Assembly: GCA_015832175.1 (NCBI GenBank)
Contig: WJXW01000009.1
Location: 372,001 to 436,000, forward strand
From: Paraphaeosphaeria minitans
Lineage: Eukaryota; Ascomycota; Dothideomycetes; Pleosporales; Didymosphaeriaceae
Length of the DNA stretch: 64,000 nucleotides
Direction: 5' to 3'
Within the stretch, counting starts at the first letter, position 1. Every line of letters starts with the position of its first letter. The notes below the pieces were generated by a model. It was not told the DNA's origin. It saw nothing but the letters and a program-made list of their open reading frames with translations, and searched no databases. The translations under genes and the position numbers were made by a program. Below are positions 10,139 to 22,596 of this stretch, piece after piece.

Positions 10139-12916
10139 CTATTCCCTCTCCCTCCCCCCCTCTCCCTTCTCTTTCGGCCTCTTTCCCTCAGTCCTAACGG
10201 ACACCTCCTCCTCTCCCTCCTGTCCCACAGAATCCTTCCCCTCCGCGCCCCCCTTGTGCTTCCTAGACGACCGATACCATTCCGCAGGACTGTCGCGGGC
10301 GAGCGGGTACCGGCTCAGCCTCGGTACAGGAGCTTCGTGATCCGACTTGAGACCCGCATAATACGTAAGTCTCGGCTGTGTATTTGTGCGGCTAATCTTA
10401 CGACCGGGGAGTATGCTTTGCGGTGGAGGTGTGGCGTCCGAACCTGGCGGTGTTTTGGCGGGCACGACGGCGCCACCGGGGTAGTGGTACAGGAGCCGGA
10501 GCTCGTTGCGGTTGCCCTCGCGGAGGGGGTGGGGAGATTTTGTTTGCGAGAGAGGTGGGGAGGCGGCGTCGGGGGAGAGGTCGAGGGAGCGGAAGGTGAA
10601 GGAGCCGCGGGTGTGTTTTGTGATGTTCAGGGGCCTGGGGTGGTATGCGTTGGCGGAGGCAGAGGCGGAGGCGGTTTTAGATAGCACTTTTCTCAGGTGT
10701 GATGAACTAGGGGGTATAAGCTTTCGGTGGTTGTTGATTGGAAGCGGGCGTACCGATGGGTCTCGCAATCTCTTGATGTGCTCTCGTAGGACATTGAGCG
10801 AGAGGGATTGGTTGGACCTATCCTTTTCGAGTGGATTCATCCTTTCGCGGCGGGCGACATCTTCCCCCAAGAGTTGGACCTTGCTTTGCCGCTCAAATTC
10901 CAAGCTGTGGGCTTGGTCTAGCAGGTTCACAACAGACACCCAGTTTTCAAAGCGGAGTTCGTCGTAAGGTACTCCAGTAGGACTTAAAACAGTGGGGAGT
11001 ATACCTTCTTCCAAAGGCGGCTGATGCGGATCTGTGGTGTACTCATCATAGATCTCCCGCAAATGCTCTCGCTTGGCTAGAAGCGATCTTTTCGGGTCCA
11101 GGAACATGTAGAATGGTGTTGTCTTCAAATCCAAACGTTGGCCAGACATGACGACAGCCGCTATGTTCTTGACCTGCTGGTTAAGCCCGGCCAGCTCGTC
11201 TTTGAACACTTCTGGATGCGAAATATCAATCGCTCGATCGTGGAGAACGTCTTCCTCCTCAAGCACGCTCATTATTGATTCTTTGGACGATGCGGATACT
11301 GCGTGTTCTTGTTCCCGCAGCTGCGCGTCGAAGTAGGCGCGATGGTCTGTTCTTTTGCATGCCTGGGCAAAACACTTCCAGTCCTTCCAGCCAATCTGTT
11401 TGCCATCCGAAGCTGCCTTGTGAACAATACGTGTCCAGTATTCTTCGATGATTGATTTTGCGCCAACCCTGGCTGCTGAGGTCAACACGTTCCGCATACC
11501 AATTTCGTCCAGATCGATACGAGCTGTCTCGGCATCCTGCAGTGCGACACGCAGGAGATCCGGCACCCGCAGCTTTCCAGCGAGGTTCACGAGGGCAAGG
11601 AAGGCTGGCGGAGAAGGAGACATCCCAGCCTGTAGAAGTGTCGATAGCATATGGTGGGCCTCGGTGATGACGCGGTTACGAAGCGATGCCATGTCTCCTT
11701 GATAGTCGTTTCCAGGTGCAGGCTCTGGAAGTAAAGAGGAAAAGGATGTGAGAAAATGACCCACATGTATTGGTTCCAGGGAGCCGCCAGCCTCGAGGTT
11801 GGCGTACAAAGCATTGGCCATGGCGCGAAGGAGGACGATGCGATCCCGCAGACTGTCACACCGAATCATACTGGAGCTAATCCTCGACATTATACTAGTG
11901 ATATGACTGGGCCTTGTCACAACGCCCGCACGACAAGCGACCAGAAAAAGAGTGTATGCTTCCGGTAGCTGCCTGCTGTCCATGAAGATTTCGAAGAAGC
12001 GTGGGGGCAATTGACAGGGATACAGGCGCAGGGCAGTGTCCAGAGCCAGGTACGACTTCTTCCAATCGCCGTGCAGGATGCGGGCTGTAAGAATGCCCTG
12101 GAGAAGCGTGACTGGCACGTTGGCAATGGCAATAGGTTGGGCGCGGTTGGGCACGATAGCGTCCGGAGAGAGGTGGTACTCAGCAAAGGTGCCCGGGAAG
12201 CGCTTGAGAGCGTCGAGGTAGAGGTTTTCAAGCTCAGGCAGACGAAGGTTCTTGCCATAGGCCATCAGCTCGATAGCTGCGCCATAGACGGCTGGGGTCA
12301 CATGGTTGTCGTCCTGCTGAACGACCCACTGCCAGAGCTGGTATCCTTGGCTGAACATTTTGCGTTCTTTGTATATACTCAGGATATGCACAAAGGCAAA
12401 GGGATGCACGGGCAGCGCGCCCTTCTGGAGGTCTTTGATGAATTGCTCGAGGAAGGACAACAGGTGGGTTTTGGTGTCGCTGGGGAGTTCCCGGGCGCGC
12501 AACAATGCGTGCAGCATCTTGGAAATGCGGCGGGTGTCATCGCGGATTAGGTAGCCAGTTGAGAGGACGCTAGGGTACAGGTCCATCAGCGAACGCAGGT
12601 TGCCGTCATTGATGGCCTTGCGGAACTGCTGGAGCAAGGCGACATGGTCGTGATGTGGCTGCGTGGGTCCTTGCCGCTGTGCAAGATCAGTGGGAGTGAT
12701 TGGGGGAGCATTCGCATCGGATCATACCTTCCTGTGCTGCGCCATCTGCAAGTGCTTCTTGCCCGATATGTACCGTCGACTGGACGTGGGGAGAGCCCAT
12801 GGCTGCAGTGGGAGCGCGGCAGCGAGGGGCGCATAGGTGCGGAGCAGGCGCGGGGCGAAGAATGGGGCCGAGGGGCATATGATGGAGGCCGGCGAAGTCC
12901 TGGAGAGCGTGGGCAT
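10139..12916 (-). CDS. Mitochondrial pentatricopeptide-like (helical repeat) protein
   Basis: Proposed exons 12728-12916 and 10139-12658 (minus strand), 69-nt intron, phase 0, giving about 902 residues. The long frame has no ATG at its beginning; the upstream exon supplies MPTLSRTSPASIICPSAP, an arginine/serine-rich presequence ending in a processing-like RRYIS at about residues 48-52, so mitochondrial import is likely. The body is helical and repeat-like (LLQQFRKAINDGNLRSLMD, FAFVHILSIYKERKMF, YGAAIELMAYGKNL), in the manner of fungal PPR proteins. The last roughly 200 residues are basic, low in complexity and rich in S/P/K/E. Possible homologues are fungal organelle RNA-metabolism factors or the complex I assembly factor CIA84; I cannot choose between them by eye. 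Expected role: matrix RNA binding or respiratory-complex biogenesis. Confidence 0.8.
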
Positions 12917-14009
12917 TTCCGCATCGACGGTGCTTCACCAGCGCGTCAGCGCGAGAAGCGTGCAAAGCGGAACACGGGCTCTACAGTTTTCCAGACGCGC
13001 CAAGCATCGCGGCTTGCCGTAGGTACCGTAGCTTGGCGGTCGATGCCACCGTCCTCATTCATCCAGGACCATGAAACCATAATATAAGCGATTCATTCAT
13101 TATTGTGTTAACATGCACTTCTATATGGTTCAAATGCTTTAAAGAGTTGGGCAATTGTAGGATATTTTTATCTCACGTGATGGACATTAGTGAGTAGATC
13201 CGTGCTCGGTCAAAGGGTACCGGTAGGTACCTAATAAGTTATACCTACCTAAGGCGGGGCAACACCCGCTTAATCCATAGACGCAGAACGACTTGTTACT
13301 TCTAGACACTGCATTTCTTAGTTGCCTTCGTAGAAGTGTGAAGTTACCAAGGGCGCACAGCCATGAGGGCTTGGTTTGTAAAATACCGTGGGACTTTAGC
13401 GCCAAAACATCTGCAAGAAGAGTAAGAAAGTTGCTATAGTGATCACGAAGAAACTTCTAGAGAAGCTCAGGGGCCATCCTGAAATTGTTGGATACGTTAT
13501 CACCCAGTTTGATAGATCTGTGTTGCTAAAACTAGATGACCAGGTATCACGGACCCTCTAGCATAAAGGCAAGATGCTTTTCAGCGAGAGAGTATAGAAA
13601 CTCTTTTGCAGCCGTGAACGGGGTTGTATGATATCAGCATATAGGGTAGTTTGAGACTACAATCCTCAACTCATTCATATTGTAGGTGAAAGGTCTTTTG
13701 CTAGCAGTCCAATCATTCAATGATGGATTCTTGGATATCGCGCCACCACGCCTTGAATTATTTGTCCCCGTTCGTTTCGGCCAGCTCATTGACTACAGTC
13801 ATCTTCTCCGTAAGCCACAGTCAGACGCGGAAAATATACTGAGGGAAGGAGCCAAAGAAGGGGAATTGTGCAGCCAGAGTACCGGCCTAGGGAAGGTGTT
13901 CCATATGTGGCATAGTGCGAAGCTGGGGCGCCCGCTCCCCGCGGCGACGACAGGCGGCTCCCACAGCTCCCACAGCTCCTCACCACCTCAGCCACCTACC
14001 TCAGCCACC
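12917..14009. other. Divergent promoter region, PPR-like gene / coatomer zeta
   Basis: Shared upstream region of two divergent genes. It holds a palindromic TAGGTACC/CCTACCTA cluster at about 13,019-13,250. The reading frame just upstream of coatomer zeta (from 13,686) is open by chance; its in-frame ATG at 14,010 is the better start. Confidence 0.6.
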
Positions 14010-14806
14010 ATGTCGCGGCCCCTCTCCCTCTTCAGTGTGTCGGCCATCCTGATCCTCGCCATTGACGATGGCTCGCGCATCCTCACAAAGTACTACTCGA
14101 ACCCGCACCCACCCCAGGGCCAGGCCGACTACCCCGGCCAGATAGCCTACAAGACGGTCAAGGACCAGAAGTCGTTTGAGAAGGGCCTGCTCGGTGTGTG
14201 AAGACGCCCGCAACCCGTGATGCCGGTCTGACAGGCGCGCAGAGAAGACGGCCAAGCAGACCACCGACATCATCCTCTATGACCAGAAGGTCATCGTCTT
14301 CAAGATGGAGTCGGACGTCATGCTCTACGTCGTCGGCGGCCCAGAGGAGAACGAGGTGCTGCTGTACAGGTACGAAGAGCTAAAAATGCGCTTCAACTTA
14401 TGATCCACTAACGCCTGCGCAGTGTTGTTCTTGCGTTACGAGACTCGCTCAACATCCTCCTCAAGTGAGTGCCGCAACAAGGGTGCCTGAACCCGCACTA
14501 ATGCAGCCAGAAACTCGGTTGACAAGCGCACCGTCATCGAGAACTACGACCTTGTGGTGGGTGGCCGTGTATTTGCTGGATCGCAGAACCCAGAGCTAAC
14601 ACCCGCAGTCTCTTGCCGTCGACGAACTTGTGGACGACGGTATCATCCTGGAGACTGACCCTGTCACCGTGGCCTCCCGCGTGAGCAGGCCACCCGCGCA
14701 AGACATGACGTCGATGAAGAACCTTGATCTCTCCGAGCAAGGTTTCTTGAACGCGTGGGAGTTTGGAAAGAGGCAGCTGGCGGAGCGGATAAGACAAGGC
14801 TTGTGA
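14010..14806 (+). CDS. RET3: Coatomer subunit zeta (COPI coat)
   Basis: Five exons: 14010-14193, 14243-14369, 14423-14464, 14511-14556, 14609-14806. The introns are 46-53 nt and the phases agree, giving 198 residues, the normal length for the family. The protein begins MSRPLSLFSVSAILILAIDD, the longin-like (clathrin-adaptor small-chain) fold. Exon 2 reads EKTAKQTTDIILYDQKVIVF, and the end carries SLAVDELVDDGIILETDP and WEFGKRQLAERIRQGL, all diagnostic of coatomer zeta. Zeta pairs with the gamma subunit in the F-subcomplex of the COPI coat, which drives Golgi-to-ER retrograde vesicles. The third and fourth exons are only 42 and 46 nt, so an ORF-only annotation would miss the gene. The gene is essential in yeast. 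Confidence 0.95.
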
Positions 14807-15286
14807 GGACGCGATCAGCGGCTTGGCGTTGGAGGAGTTACACTGGCAAAAGGCATAGCTGTGGTTGCATAGCACTTGCAGCCATGACATATAACGGTGG
14901 CTTGCGTGCTTACTTTGGATCGATCGACTCCATCAGCATCTATGGTGCTGATTCGCCCGCTCGGACTGCTTTCCCACTAAACTGAATCTGCAAAGACAGA
15001 CGGTGGTAGACTTGCGAGAGGGTCACTCCAAAAGAGACCGCGGGTCCAAATGCATGCCGCAGTAATAATTGACCGAATGTACCACTCACAAGCCTGTGTA
15101 TTATATCTTGGGCCACTTCCGACGCTTGTTCCTGGAGCAATGACACAAGTGCCAGGGACTAGTTGTGAATCACTGCCGCTAGCTCAGCCCTACGTAATGC
15201 AGAAAGCGGCGTTCGCAGTGCCATGGCCCATCCCACCCCACCTCAACCCCGCCAAAGCACGAGTGCCACACATTCTGCACGACACC
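14807..15286. other. Intergenic region upstream of RQC2
   Basis: 480 nt between tandem genes: 3' flank of coatomer zeta and promoter of RQC2. No repeat or RNA gene is seen. Confidence 0.6.
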
Positions 15287-18200
15287 ATGAAGCAACGCTT
15301 TTCGTCCCTCGACGTCAAGGTACATACCAAGGATCGCCATCTGCGCAGCTACTGACATGCGCAGGTCATTGCACACGAGCTTCAGCAGACACTGGTCCCA
15401 CTGCGCGTCACCAACGTCTACGATCTTTCCTCGGTACTTGAGCTCTCGCTATCCTCTACAGCTCCCATGCTGACCGGAACAAGCGCATATTCCTCTTCAA
15501 GTTCCACAAGCCTGACCACCGCGAGCAATTGATTATTGAATCGGGCTTCCGCTGCCATCTTACCTCTTACGCCCGCACCACTGCGTCTGCCCCGTCCGCA
15601 TTCGTCGCCAAACTCCGCAAGTACCTCAAGACACGAAGAGTCACTGCCATCTCGCAGGTCGGCACCGACCGCATAATAGAGTTTCAGTTTTCAGATGGAC
15701 TGTACCGGCTATACTTCGAGTTCTACGCCGGTGGGAACATTGTGCTCACAGACGGAGACCTGAAGATACTATCTCTTCTGCGCAATGTCGAGGAAGGCGC
15801 CGAGCACGAACAGCTGCGGACTGGACTGCAGTACAATCTATCGCTTCGTCAGAACTATGGGGGCATTCCGGAACTCACGAAAGAGAGGGTCCAACAAGCT
15901 CTTCAGAAGGCCATAGATCGGCAGAAGGAACAGCCTGCTGCGTCGGGCAAGAAAGCGAAGAAATCGCACAAGGATGCGCTCAGAAAAGCGCTTGCCGTCT
16001 CGATAACAGAATGTCCGCCGTTGCTGGTTGACCATGCATTACGCATTGTCAGCTTTGACTCTTCGTTGAAGCCAGAAGAGGTGCTGGCCGACGACGGGCT
16101 GCTAGAAGGACTCCTAGGTGTACTGCAACAAGCGCGAAAGATCTCGGAAGACATCACCTCGACAGAGCAAATCAAGGGCTACATATTAGCGAAGCCCAAC
16201 CCCGCAGCTCCCAAAGAAGAAGACCCGACAGAAGAAAATACCTTAGAAAAGTCTAAGGATTTGTACGATGACTTTCATCCCTTCCAGCCCGCACAGTTTA
16301 AAGATTCGGAATACAAATTCCTAGAGTTCGATGGGTTCAACAAATGCGTCGACGAATTCTTCTCTTCGATCGAAGGCCAGAAACTGGAGTCGAAGCTGCA
16401 TGAGCGCGAAGTGCACGCGCGGAAAAAGCTGGACCAAGCGCGCAAAGAGCACCAAAGCCGTATCGGAGGCTTACAACAGACACAAGAGCTAAATTTCCGC
16501 AAGGCTGAGGCTATCCTTGCCAACATTCACAGGGTAGATGAGGCCATGGCTGCTGTCAATGGGTTGATCGGCCAGGGAATGGACTGGGGCGAGATCGCGC
16601 GATTGATCGAGCGGGAGCAGGAACAAGGTAACGCCGTGGCACAACTCATCAAGCTCCCCCTGAAACTACACGAGAACACCATTACTCTGCTCCTCGAAGA
16701 GGCCAAGGAAGGCGAAGGAGATCAACAGGAAGATGAAGGCTACGAAACGAGCGAGGTCGAAGAGTCCTCTGACGAAGATGCGCTATCGGAGAGCACGAAG
16801 AAGGCCACTGCACCGCAAACGCCAGTGCGGTCAACATTGACAATTGATGTCGACCTCGGTCTGACTGCGTACAAAAACTCTAGCGAATATTTCGATCAGA
16901 AGAAGACTGCCAAGGGCAAGGAATCACGAACTATCGAAGCATCCGAAAAAGCAATGAAGGCTCACGAGCGCAAAGTGGCCGAGGACCTGAAAAAGGGTCT
17001 TAAACAGGAGAAAGAGGTACTTAGACCTGTACGCAGGCAGCAGTGGTTCGAAAAATTCATCTACTTTATCTCGTCCGACGGATATCTCGTGCTTGGTGGC
17101 AAGGATGGCCCTCAGAACGAGATCATTTACCGTCGATACCTACGCAAAGGCGACATCTATGTTCATGCAGATCTCAAGGGTGCAGTACCCATGATTATTA
17201 AGAACAACCCGAACACTCCAGACTCTCCAATACCCCCTTCGACTCTTTCTCAAGCCGGACACCTTTCTGTCTGCACATCGGAGGCGTGGGATTCCAAGGC
17301 GGTCATGTCTGCATGGTGGGTCAAAGCCGATCAGGTTAGCAAAATCGGCCACGGAGGAGAGTTCCTTGCGACAGGCCTGTTCAACATCACCGGCCGGAAA
17401 GAATTTCTCCCGCCCGCTCAGTTGGTAGTGGGATTAGCCGTCATGTTTGAGATAAGCGAGGACAGCAAGGCTCGCCATCGAAAGCATCGCGTCAACGATG
17501 CTGTACCTACACTCGAAAACAAGGAGGACATCGCAGCTGTAGACGATGGAAAAAATGCAGACAGCGATAGCGATGAAGACTTTCCAGATGCACAGCCCGC
17601 ATCCGACTCGGAAGACGATTTCCCCGATACCAAGCTCGAAGAGTCTGACGACAGCGATGGGGAGGAGGAGGAAACCGTAAACCCTGCCAACCCTCTACAG
17701 AGAACGAACGAAGTGGCAGACTCGGATCAAGAAGATGATAAAGAAACACAGAAGCTTACTGCTCAGCCACAGAAGACCGGCGCTGCAAAGCAATTGCCTC
17801 AGGAAGACGCTGGTTCGGTCGCAGATTTGGAAAAGACCGACAAGACAGGACATCGCCATCTTTCAGCCAGAGAGCGTAGGCTTCTCCGAAAAGGACAACC
17901 GCTCAATGACATATCGGTACCATCCGATCCATCCACAGCCCCCAACGCCGGCGTAGAAAGCGACGCCTCATCCGCGTCAGAGTACGAGCCACCCACCGCG
18001 TCCAAAACCCCAGCAACAGTCATGTCGCAAGCCTCCAAGGCCTCCAAAGGCCCGCTCCCCCGCGGCAAACGCGCCAAAGCCAAAAAGCTCGCCGCCAAAT
18101 ACGCCGACCAAGACGAAGAAGATCGCCAACTCGCTCTCCGTCTCCTGGGCGCGCAATCCGGACCCAGCGCTGCCGAAACCGTCGCCCAAGACCAGCGCAA

Positions 18201-18768
18201 AAAGGAGGAAGAAGCAGCAGCCAACAAGCAGCGCCGCCGCGAGCAGCACCTCCGCGCGCAGGCCACAGGCAAAGCCGCCGAAGAAGCGCGCCGCGCCGCA
18301 AACGCCGGCGACGCTGCGCCCGCAGAGGACGAGGGCGACGACGAGCAGCTCGTCGCCTATCTCGCCAATCTCGATGCCTTCATCGGCCGGCCGCTCCCGG
18401 AGGACGACCTCCTCTCCGCGATCCCCGTCTGCGCGCCCTGGTCCGCGCTCTCGACATACAAGTACAAAGCCAAGATGCAGCCCGGATCGCTCAAGCGCGG
18501 CAAAGCCGTCAAGGACATACTGTCCAAGTGGGACAACGCAGGTAAAGATGCCAAAGCGACGGACAAGTCTGGAAAGGATCTGGAAAGGATCTGGCCTCGG
18601 GAGATGGAGTTGATTCGGGGCTGGAAGGAGACGGAGGTTGTGAGCGTGGTGAGCGTGCCGAAGGTTCGAGTCATGATGGCTGGGGGAAGGGATGGTGGGG
18701 GGCTGAGCAATGCGGCGAAGGGGAAGAAGATGGCTAAACGGGGTGGGAGGGGGAGTAAGAAGAGGTAG
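15287..18768 (+). CDS. RQC2: Ribosome quality control complex subunit 2 (NEMF/Tae2 family)
   Basis: Exons 15287-15319, 15365-15433 and 15484-18768, introns of 45 and 50 nt, about 1128 residues. The first two tiny exons encode MKQRFSSLDVKVIAHELQQ and so on, the invariant start of the NFACT-N domain. Asp9 and the Asp96-Arg97 pair (in GTDRIIEFQF) correspond to the yeast residues known to be needed for C-terminal Ala/Thr tailing. A coiled-coil middle (about 300-400) is followed by the NFACT-R (DUF814) domain at about 554-700 (QWFEKFIYFISSDGYLVLGG), long acidic and basic low-complexity stretches, and an NFACT-C (DUF3441) domain near 995-1100. The end is basic (KRGGRGSKKR). The protein binds 60S subunits that still hold peptidyl-tRNA, recruits the E3 ligase Ltn1 and, in yeast, adds CAT tails. 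Confidence 0.96.
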
Positions 18769-19418
18769 ATCTGCTGCGGTAGGGATTGAGAAGGGTGCGT
18801 GCGAGTTGGTATATAGAATCGAAACGTCACCCTTGTGCAAAGGTGCAGTCGAGTCGCTGAGGTGTGTCACTCTGCTCGCTGTCTGTCTGAGTGTGAAGAA
18901 ATTCGACTACCGGAGTTCATGGCATCCCATGGCTGGATGAGACCACCGTTGCATATCTACCGTTCGGATTAATGGGGGAGCATTTGGCGTTCTCCTATGC
19001 CGAACGGAGCAACAAGCTTCTTCTTCGTGGAGATGGAGAGACTATGCGCGGTCGCATCCCTATCAAACCCACATGCGTAGTAGCCACAGCGTCTGTGTAC
19101 AAAAGGTTTCGCGGCGTGCAAGTTACATTGAGAAGAATCTTCCTTCTTCAAAAGAGACATATATTCAGCATTTCCTCGCTGCGTTCTTTTTCATCGTTTT
19201 CACGTCAAACTGTGCGTTCGCCATCTGACCCACGGGCCGTCCTTTTCTCTGAGCAAAATGCACAACCCCAACGTCGAAGAGAGAAGGCAGAGAGCTACAT
19301 TCACGCGCACCACCACCGCATCAGTGGCTTACTTCGACTTGATCTTCGCGGTTCGGCCGTTGATAGCAAAGATATATTTCGACAACAAAAAGAGAAATCT
19401 CAATGTCGCAGGAAAGGC
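18769..19418. other. Intergenic region between RQC2 and tRNA-Ser
   Basis: 3' flank of RQC2. No supported gene or repeat; short frames near the right end are shadows of the tRNA. Confidence 0.6.
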
Positions 19419-19423
19419 AAAAA
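19419..19423 (-). terminator. RNA polymerase III terminator (T5)
   Basis: Five T residues on the minus strand begin six nt after the last tRNA base, as expected for Pol III termination. Confidence 0.8.
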
Positions 19424-19428
19424 GGATG

Positions 19429-19509
19429 CGACACCTGAGAGATTCGAACTCTCGCTCCCGAAGGAACGGGCTTAGCAGGCCCGCGCGTTAACCACTCCGC
19501 CAAAGTGCC
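19429..19509 (-). tRNA. tRNA-Ser (anticodon GCT)
   Basis: An 81-nt type II tRNA on the minus strand. The acceptor stem GGCACTT pairs with AGGTGTC (two G-T wobbles). The D arm contains GCGGAGTGGTTAACGC, the anticodon loop is CTGCTAA (anticodon GCT, reading AGC/AGT), there is a long variable arm as in serine tRNAs, and the T arm GAGAGTTCGAATCTCTC forms a perfect 5-bp stem. The discriminator base is G, as in serine tRNAs. There is no intron. The internal A and B boxes are intact and a T5 terminator follows, so it is probably functional. Confidence 0.96.
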
Positions 19510-20872
19510 TCATGTGATTGATGTATAGAATGGAAAGTAGTGAGAATATATAGCACTACTGCTAGGATACGAAAGTGATTGCGGTAGGTCGAAAATAAAA
19601 CGCGAGAAATGAAGGGCATGTGCGGGGTGGAGTGGAGTGTGACGTGTCATCACAAGGTTTCGTCAGGCGGGACACAGGTCAGTGGCCGCAAGGGCATCGC
19701 TAGGTACCTACCTATGTGCAGGTAGAGCAGTGCAGGTATGAACGAGCACTGAACCTCTCTCCGCGCGGTCCAGCACCTATCTCCTTTCCAACAGGCTAGC
19801 TAACTGCACAGTATCCACGGATGGCCAGCAACACCATACAGACACTGTCGCATCCGGTAATCGCCACGAAGGCTATCGCTTCGAAACGCGATGATCTGGA
19901 CCTCGTAGGTAGGAGAACCCGAGCATGAGGATATCTCTCAAGGAATTAATAATAATTCTGCTGTGGGAAGTCATCTCAACGGGCTACGATTTCTTCCCCA
20001 TCTCGTACTGTGTAGGTATGCTGCGCTACGTGCCGAACTACCATTCCGATCCGCCTTCCGCGACTTCTCGCTGGGCATGTTGTTGGATCCAGAAGCCATC
20101 TCCCAGCTCTCTTGCGTTTTGACCCAACAACGACACTGCATTCCCTAGCGCGGGCGAGGCGCTCGCGCATGCTAGGTAGGTAGATATCTAGCGGTTTGTG
20201 TAGGTAAAGGCAGGGCTCGCTACGACCTAGAAAAGCGCGTGGGGGTGCCCCATCCAAATTGCCGGAACGGAAACGTACGGAAATCTCCACGTCGCACGCG
20301 ACACTTCTACGCCCGGGCAGAAAAGCGTAGACCAGGTAGAACGTTGGGTGGCATGATGGCGCTGTCACGACCCAAAGTACCTACCTACATGCACGTCGCA
20401 CGTCGCACTCCACTCGTTCTAGGTAGCACTTTCGTTTCAGAATTCACGTCAGGTCAGGTCAGGCCACGCACGCATGTAAGCCACCAGTCTTCATGATTTC
20501 ATCTCACGAGAGCTTTGTTAGCTTCACGCTACGTGACCTCAGAAACTAGGCAGGTACAGACGTTCGAAAAGGGGTATAGATTGCTATGCTAGACGCAAAG
20601 CTCGTGTGTTTAGGAGAGTCATGCATCTCCGATAGGACAACGAGATCTTCTCTCTCTGGAGGGAAGGAGGAAATCTAGAGGCCGTGTCGGGACATCCACA
20701 TCACCGTGTCTCCATGCGCCAAAGTACTACCTGCTATGCCATGCCATGCCATGCAATAATCCGCTCAAAAGGTAGCGTGCAGAAAGAAGTGCCCATATGT
20801 ACGCCATTTCCGTCATCATGCCGTTACCCTACGTAACTAAGAAGGGTTGACCACCATGTCTTGGTCTTTCTT
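19510..20872. other. Intergenic region between tRNA-Ser and TPS1
   Basis: No gene is supported. It holds several TAGGTACC/CCTACC motifs (about 19,701, 20,173, 20,379), an AGGTCAGGTCAGG triplication near 20,450 and an ATGCC triplication near 20,738. Confidence 0.5.
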
Positions 20873-22596
20873 CTACTGAGTGGCAGCAGTGCCGTTCTCC
20901 TTGGAAGCAGCTTCCTGCTTGTCGGTGGCCTCGGCCGTGGGCTTGGGCTGAAAGGACGGCTGTCCCTCGGTGCGGGGTGCGAACTTGACCTTCCTGTCGG
21001 CCTGTTCGGATATCCTCGTGAGCTCCTGAACGAACGATTGCCCCCACCAAGCACTGAATTTGTTAGCTGAGATTGCTTGAAAGTTTTTGGGCTCCCTACC
21101 TAGTGTACTTGCGAATATACCTCGACAATTTCTCGTAATTCTGTGCCCGCTGCTCGTCGCCCATGGTCACCGCATCGTGAATGGAGTCGGCCAATTCCTC
21201 GGTGTTCCATGGGTTGACTATGAGACTGCCGTTCAAGCTCTGCGCAGCGCCAGTGAACTCGGACAAAATCATGACACCGTGGCGCTTCTCCTGGGTCGCG
21301 ATGTATTCGTATGACACGAGGTTCATGCCGTCGCGCGTCGAGGAAACGAGGCAGGCGTCCGATACAGAGTAGAGTGCGATCAGCTCATCGAAAGAGACTG
21401 ACTTGTGCATGAAGTGGATAGGCATGAACTCGATGGTGCCAAACTTGCCGTTGATGCGACCGACGAGCTCGTTGACCACGGCTCGGAGGTTCTGGTATTC
21501 CTCGACGTCTTGTCGGCTGGGAACGGCGACTTGTACGAGAACGACCTTTCCTATCCACTCGGGATGCTCCGTCAAGAAAACCTCCAGAGCGTGGAGTTTC
21601 TGCGGGACTCCCTTGATATAGTCCAAGCGATCGACTCCAACGATGAGCTTGACGCCTTCGAACTTCTTCTCCAGAGCGGCGATCCGCTCTTGGACCTTGG
21701 GCTTTTGTAGGCCTTCGTCGAATTTCTCGGGATCGATTCCGATAGGGAATGCGCCGACGGTGATCAGCTTGCCTTGGAAATCTACCCCGTTGGGTGTCGT
21801 CGCGAGGCCCCTCGTTACTTGTTAGCGCAGTTCAGAGGTTCTACGCCGTTAGACTTACAAGATACGAGAACAGCTGCTCAAAAAGTGGCGGGCGTAGTCG
21901 TATGTGTGGAAACCGATGAGATCACAGTGCAGCACGCCGAGAAGAATCTCGTTTCGTACAGGGAGGATGCGGTAGATCTCCGAGCTAGGGAACGGTGTGT
22001 GAAGGAAGAAGCCGAGCTTCACGTTCTTCTTAGTATTGCCGATTTCCTCGCGAAGCATTGCGGGCAGGAGCATCAGGTGGTAGTCGTGGACCCAGACCAT
22101 GTCGTTGTCCTGAACATCTTTCGCGATGGCCTTTGCGAAAAGGCGATTGGCTTCAGTGTACGCGTTCCAAGCAGACTCGTCGAAGGTGATCTCTCCGGGG
22201 TGGTAATGGAACAAGGGCCAAAGGATGGAGTCTGGCGATCAGTATGGGGATGCTTCGTGCATGCATTGTATACTTACTGGAGAAGCCGTTGTAATGACGG
22301 TCTGCCAGCTCGTCATCGAGCATGACTGGGACTGCGTTGAAGTCGTCTTTGAGCTTCTTCCTCAAGTCACCGATTTCGTTCTCGGGGATCTCCAGGCCGG
22401 GCCAGCCGTACCACTGGAAAGTGGTGGATTTGGACAGACCGCTCAAGCCGCTGACGAGACCTCCAGAGGACATACTGAAGTCGTATTTCCCTTCATCTGA
22501 GCGTTTGATGGTGACTGGCAGGCGGTTGGACACGAGGAGCAGGCGCCCCTCCGTCGTATGGCGCCGCACCAACTTGGTTGGCGGAGGAGGAACCAT
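20873..22596 (-). CDS. TPS1: Alpha,alpha-trehalose-phosphate synthase (UDP-forming)
   Basis: Exons (minus strand) 22278-22596, 21859-22231, 21100-21810 and 20873-21053; introns of 46-48 nt; 527 residues. The protein is a GT20 glycosyltransferase: the N-terminal glycine loop (MSSGGLVSGLSGL), YGWPGLEIP, the acceptor-site motif VWVHDYHLMLLPAML, the UDP-glucose region VGVDRLDYIKGVPQK and the C-terminal DGMNLVSYEYIATQ are all present. It transfers glucose from UDP-glucose to glucose-6-phosphate, the first step of trehalose synthesis in the cytosol; Tps2 then removes the phosphate. It has no fused phosphatase domain, so it is Tps1 rather than Tps2/Tsl1. A polar tail of about 40 residues, rich in K/E/A/T, follows the catalytic core. 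The third exon uses a CGAG acceptor, which restores RILGLATTPNGVDF. It is divergent from the nuclear protein gene at 23,470. Confidence 0.96.

Noticed and set aside
13686..14009. Upstream extension of the coatomer zeta frame
   Set aside because: The frame begins with TTG/ATG far upstream, whereas coatomer zeta proteins start close to MSRPLSLFSV, which coincides with an ATG at 14,010.
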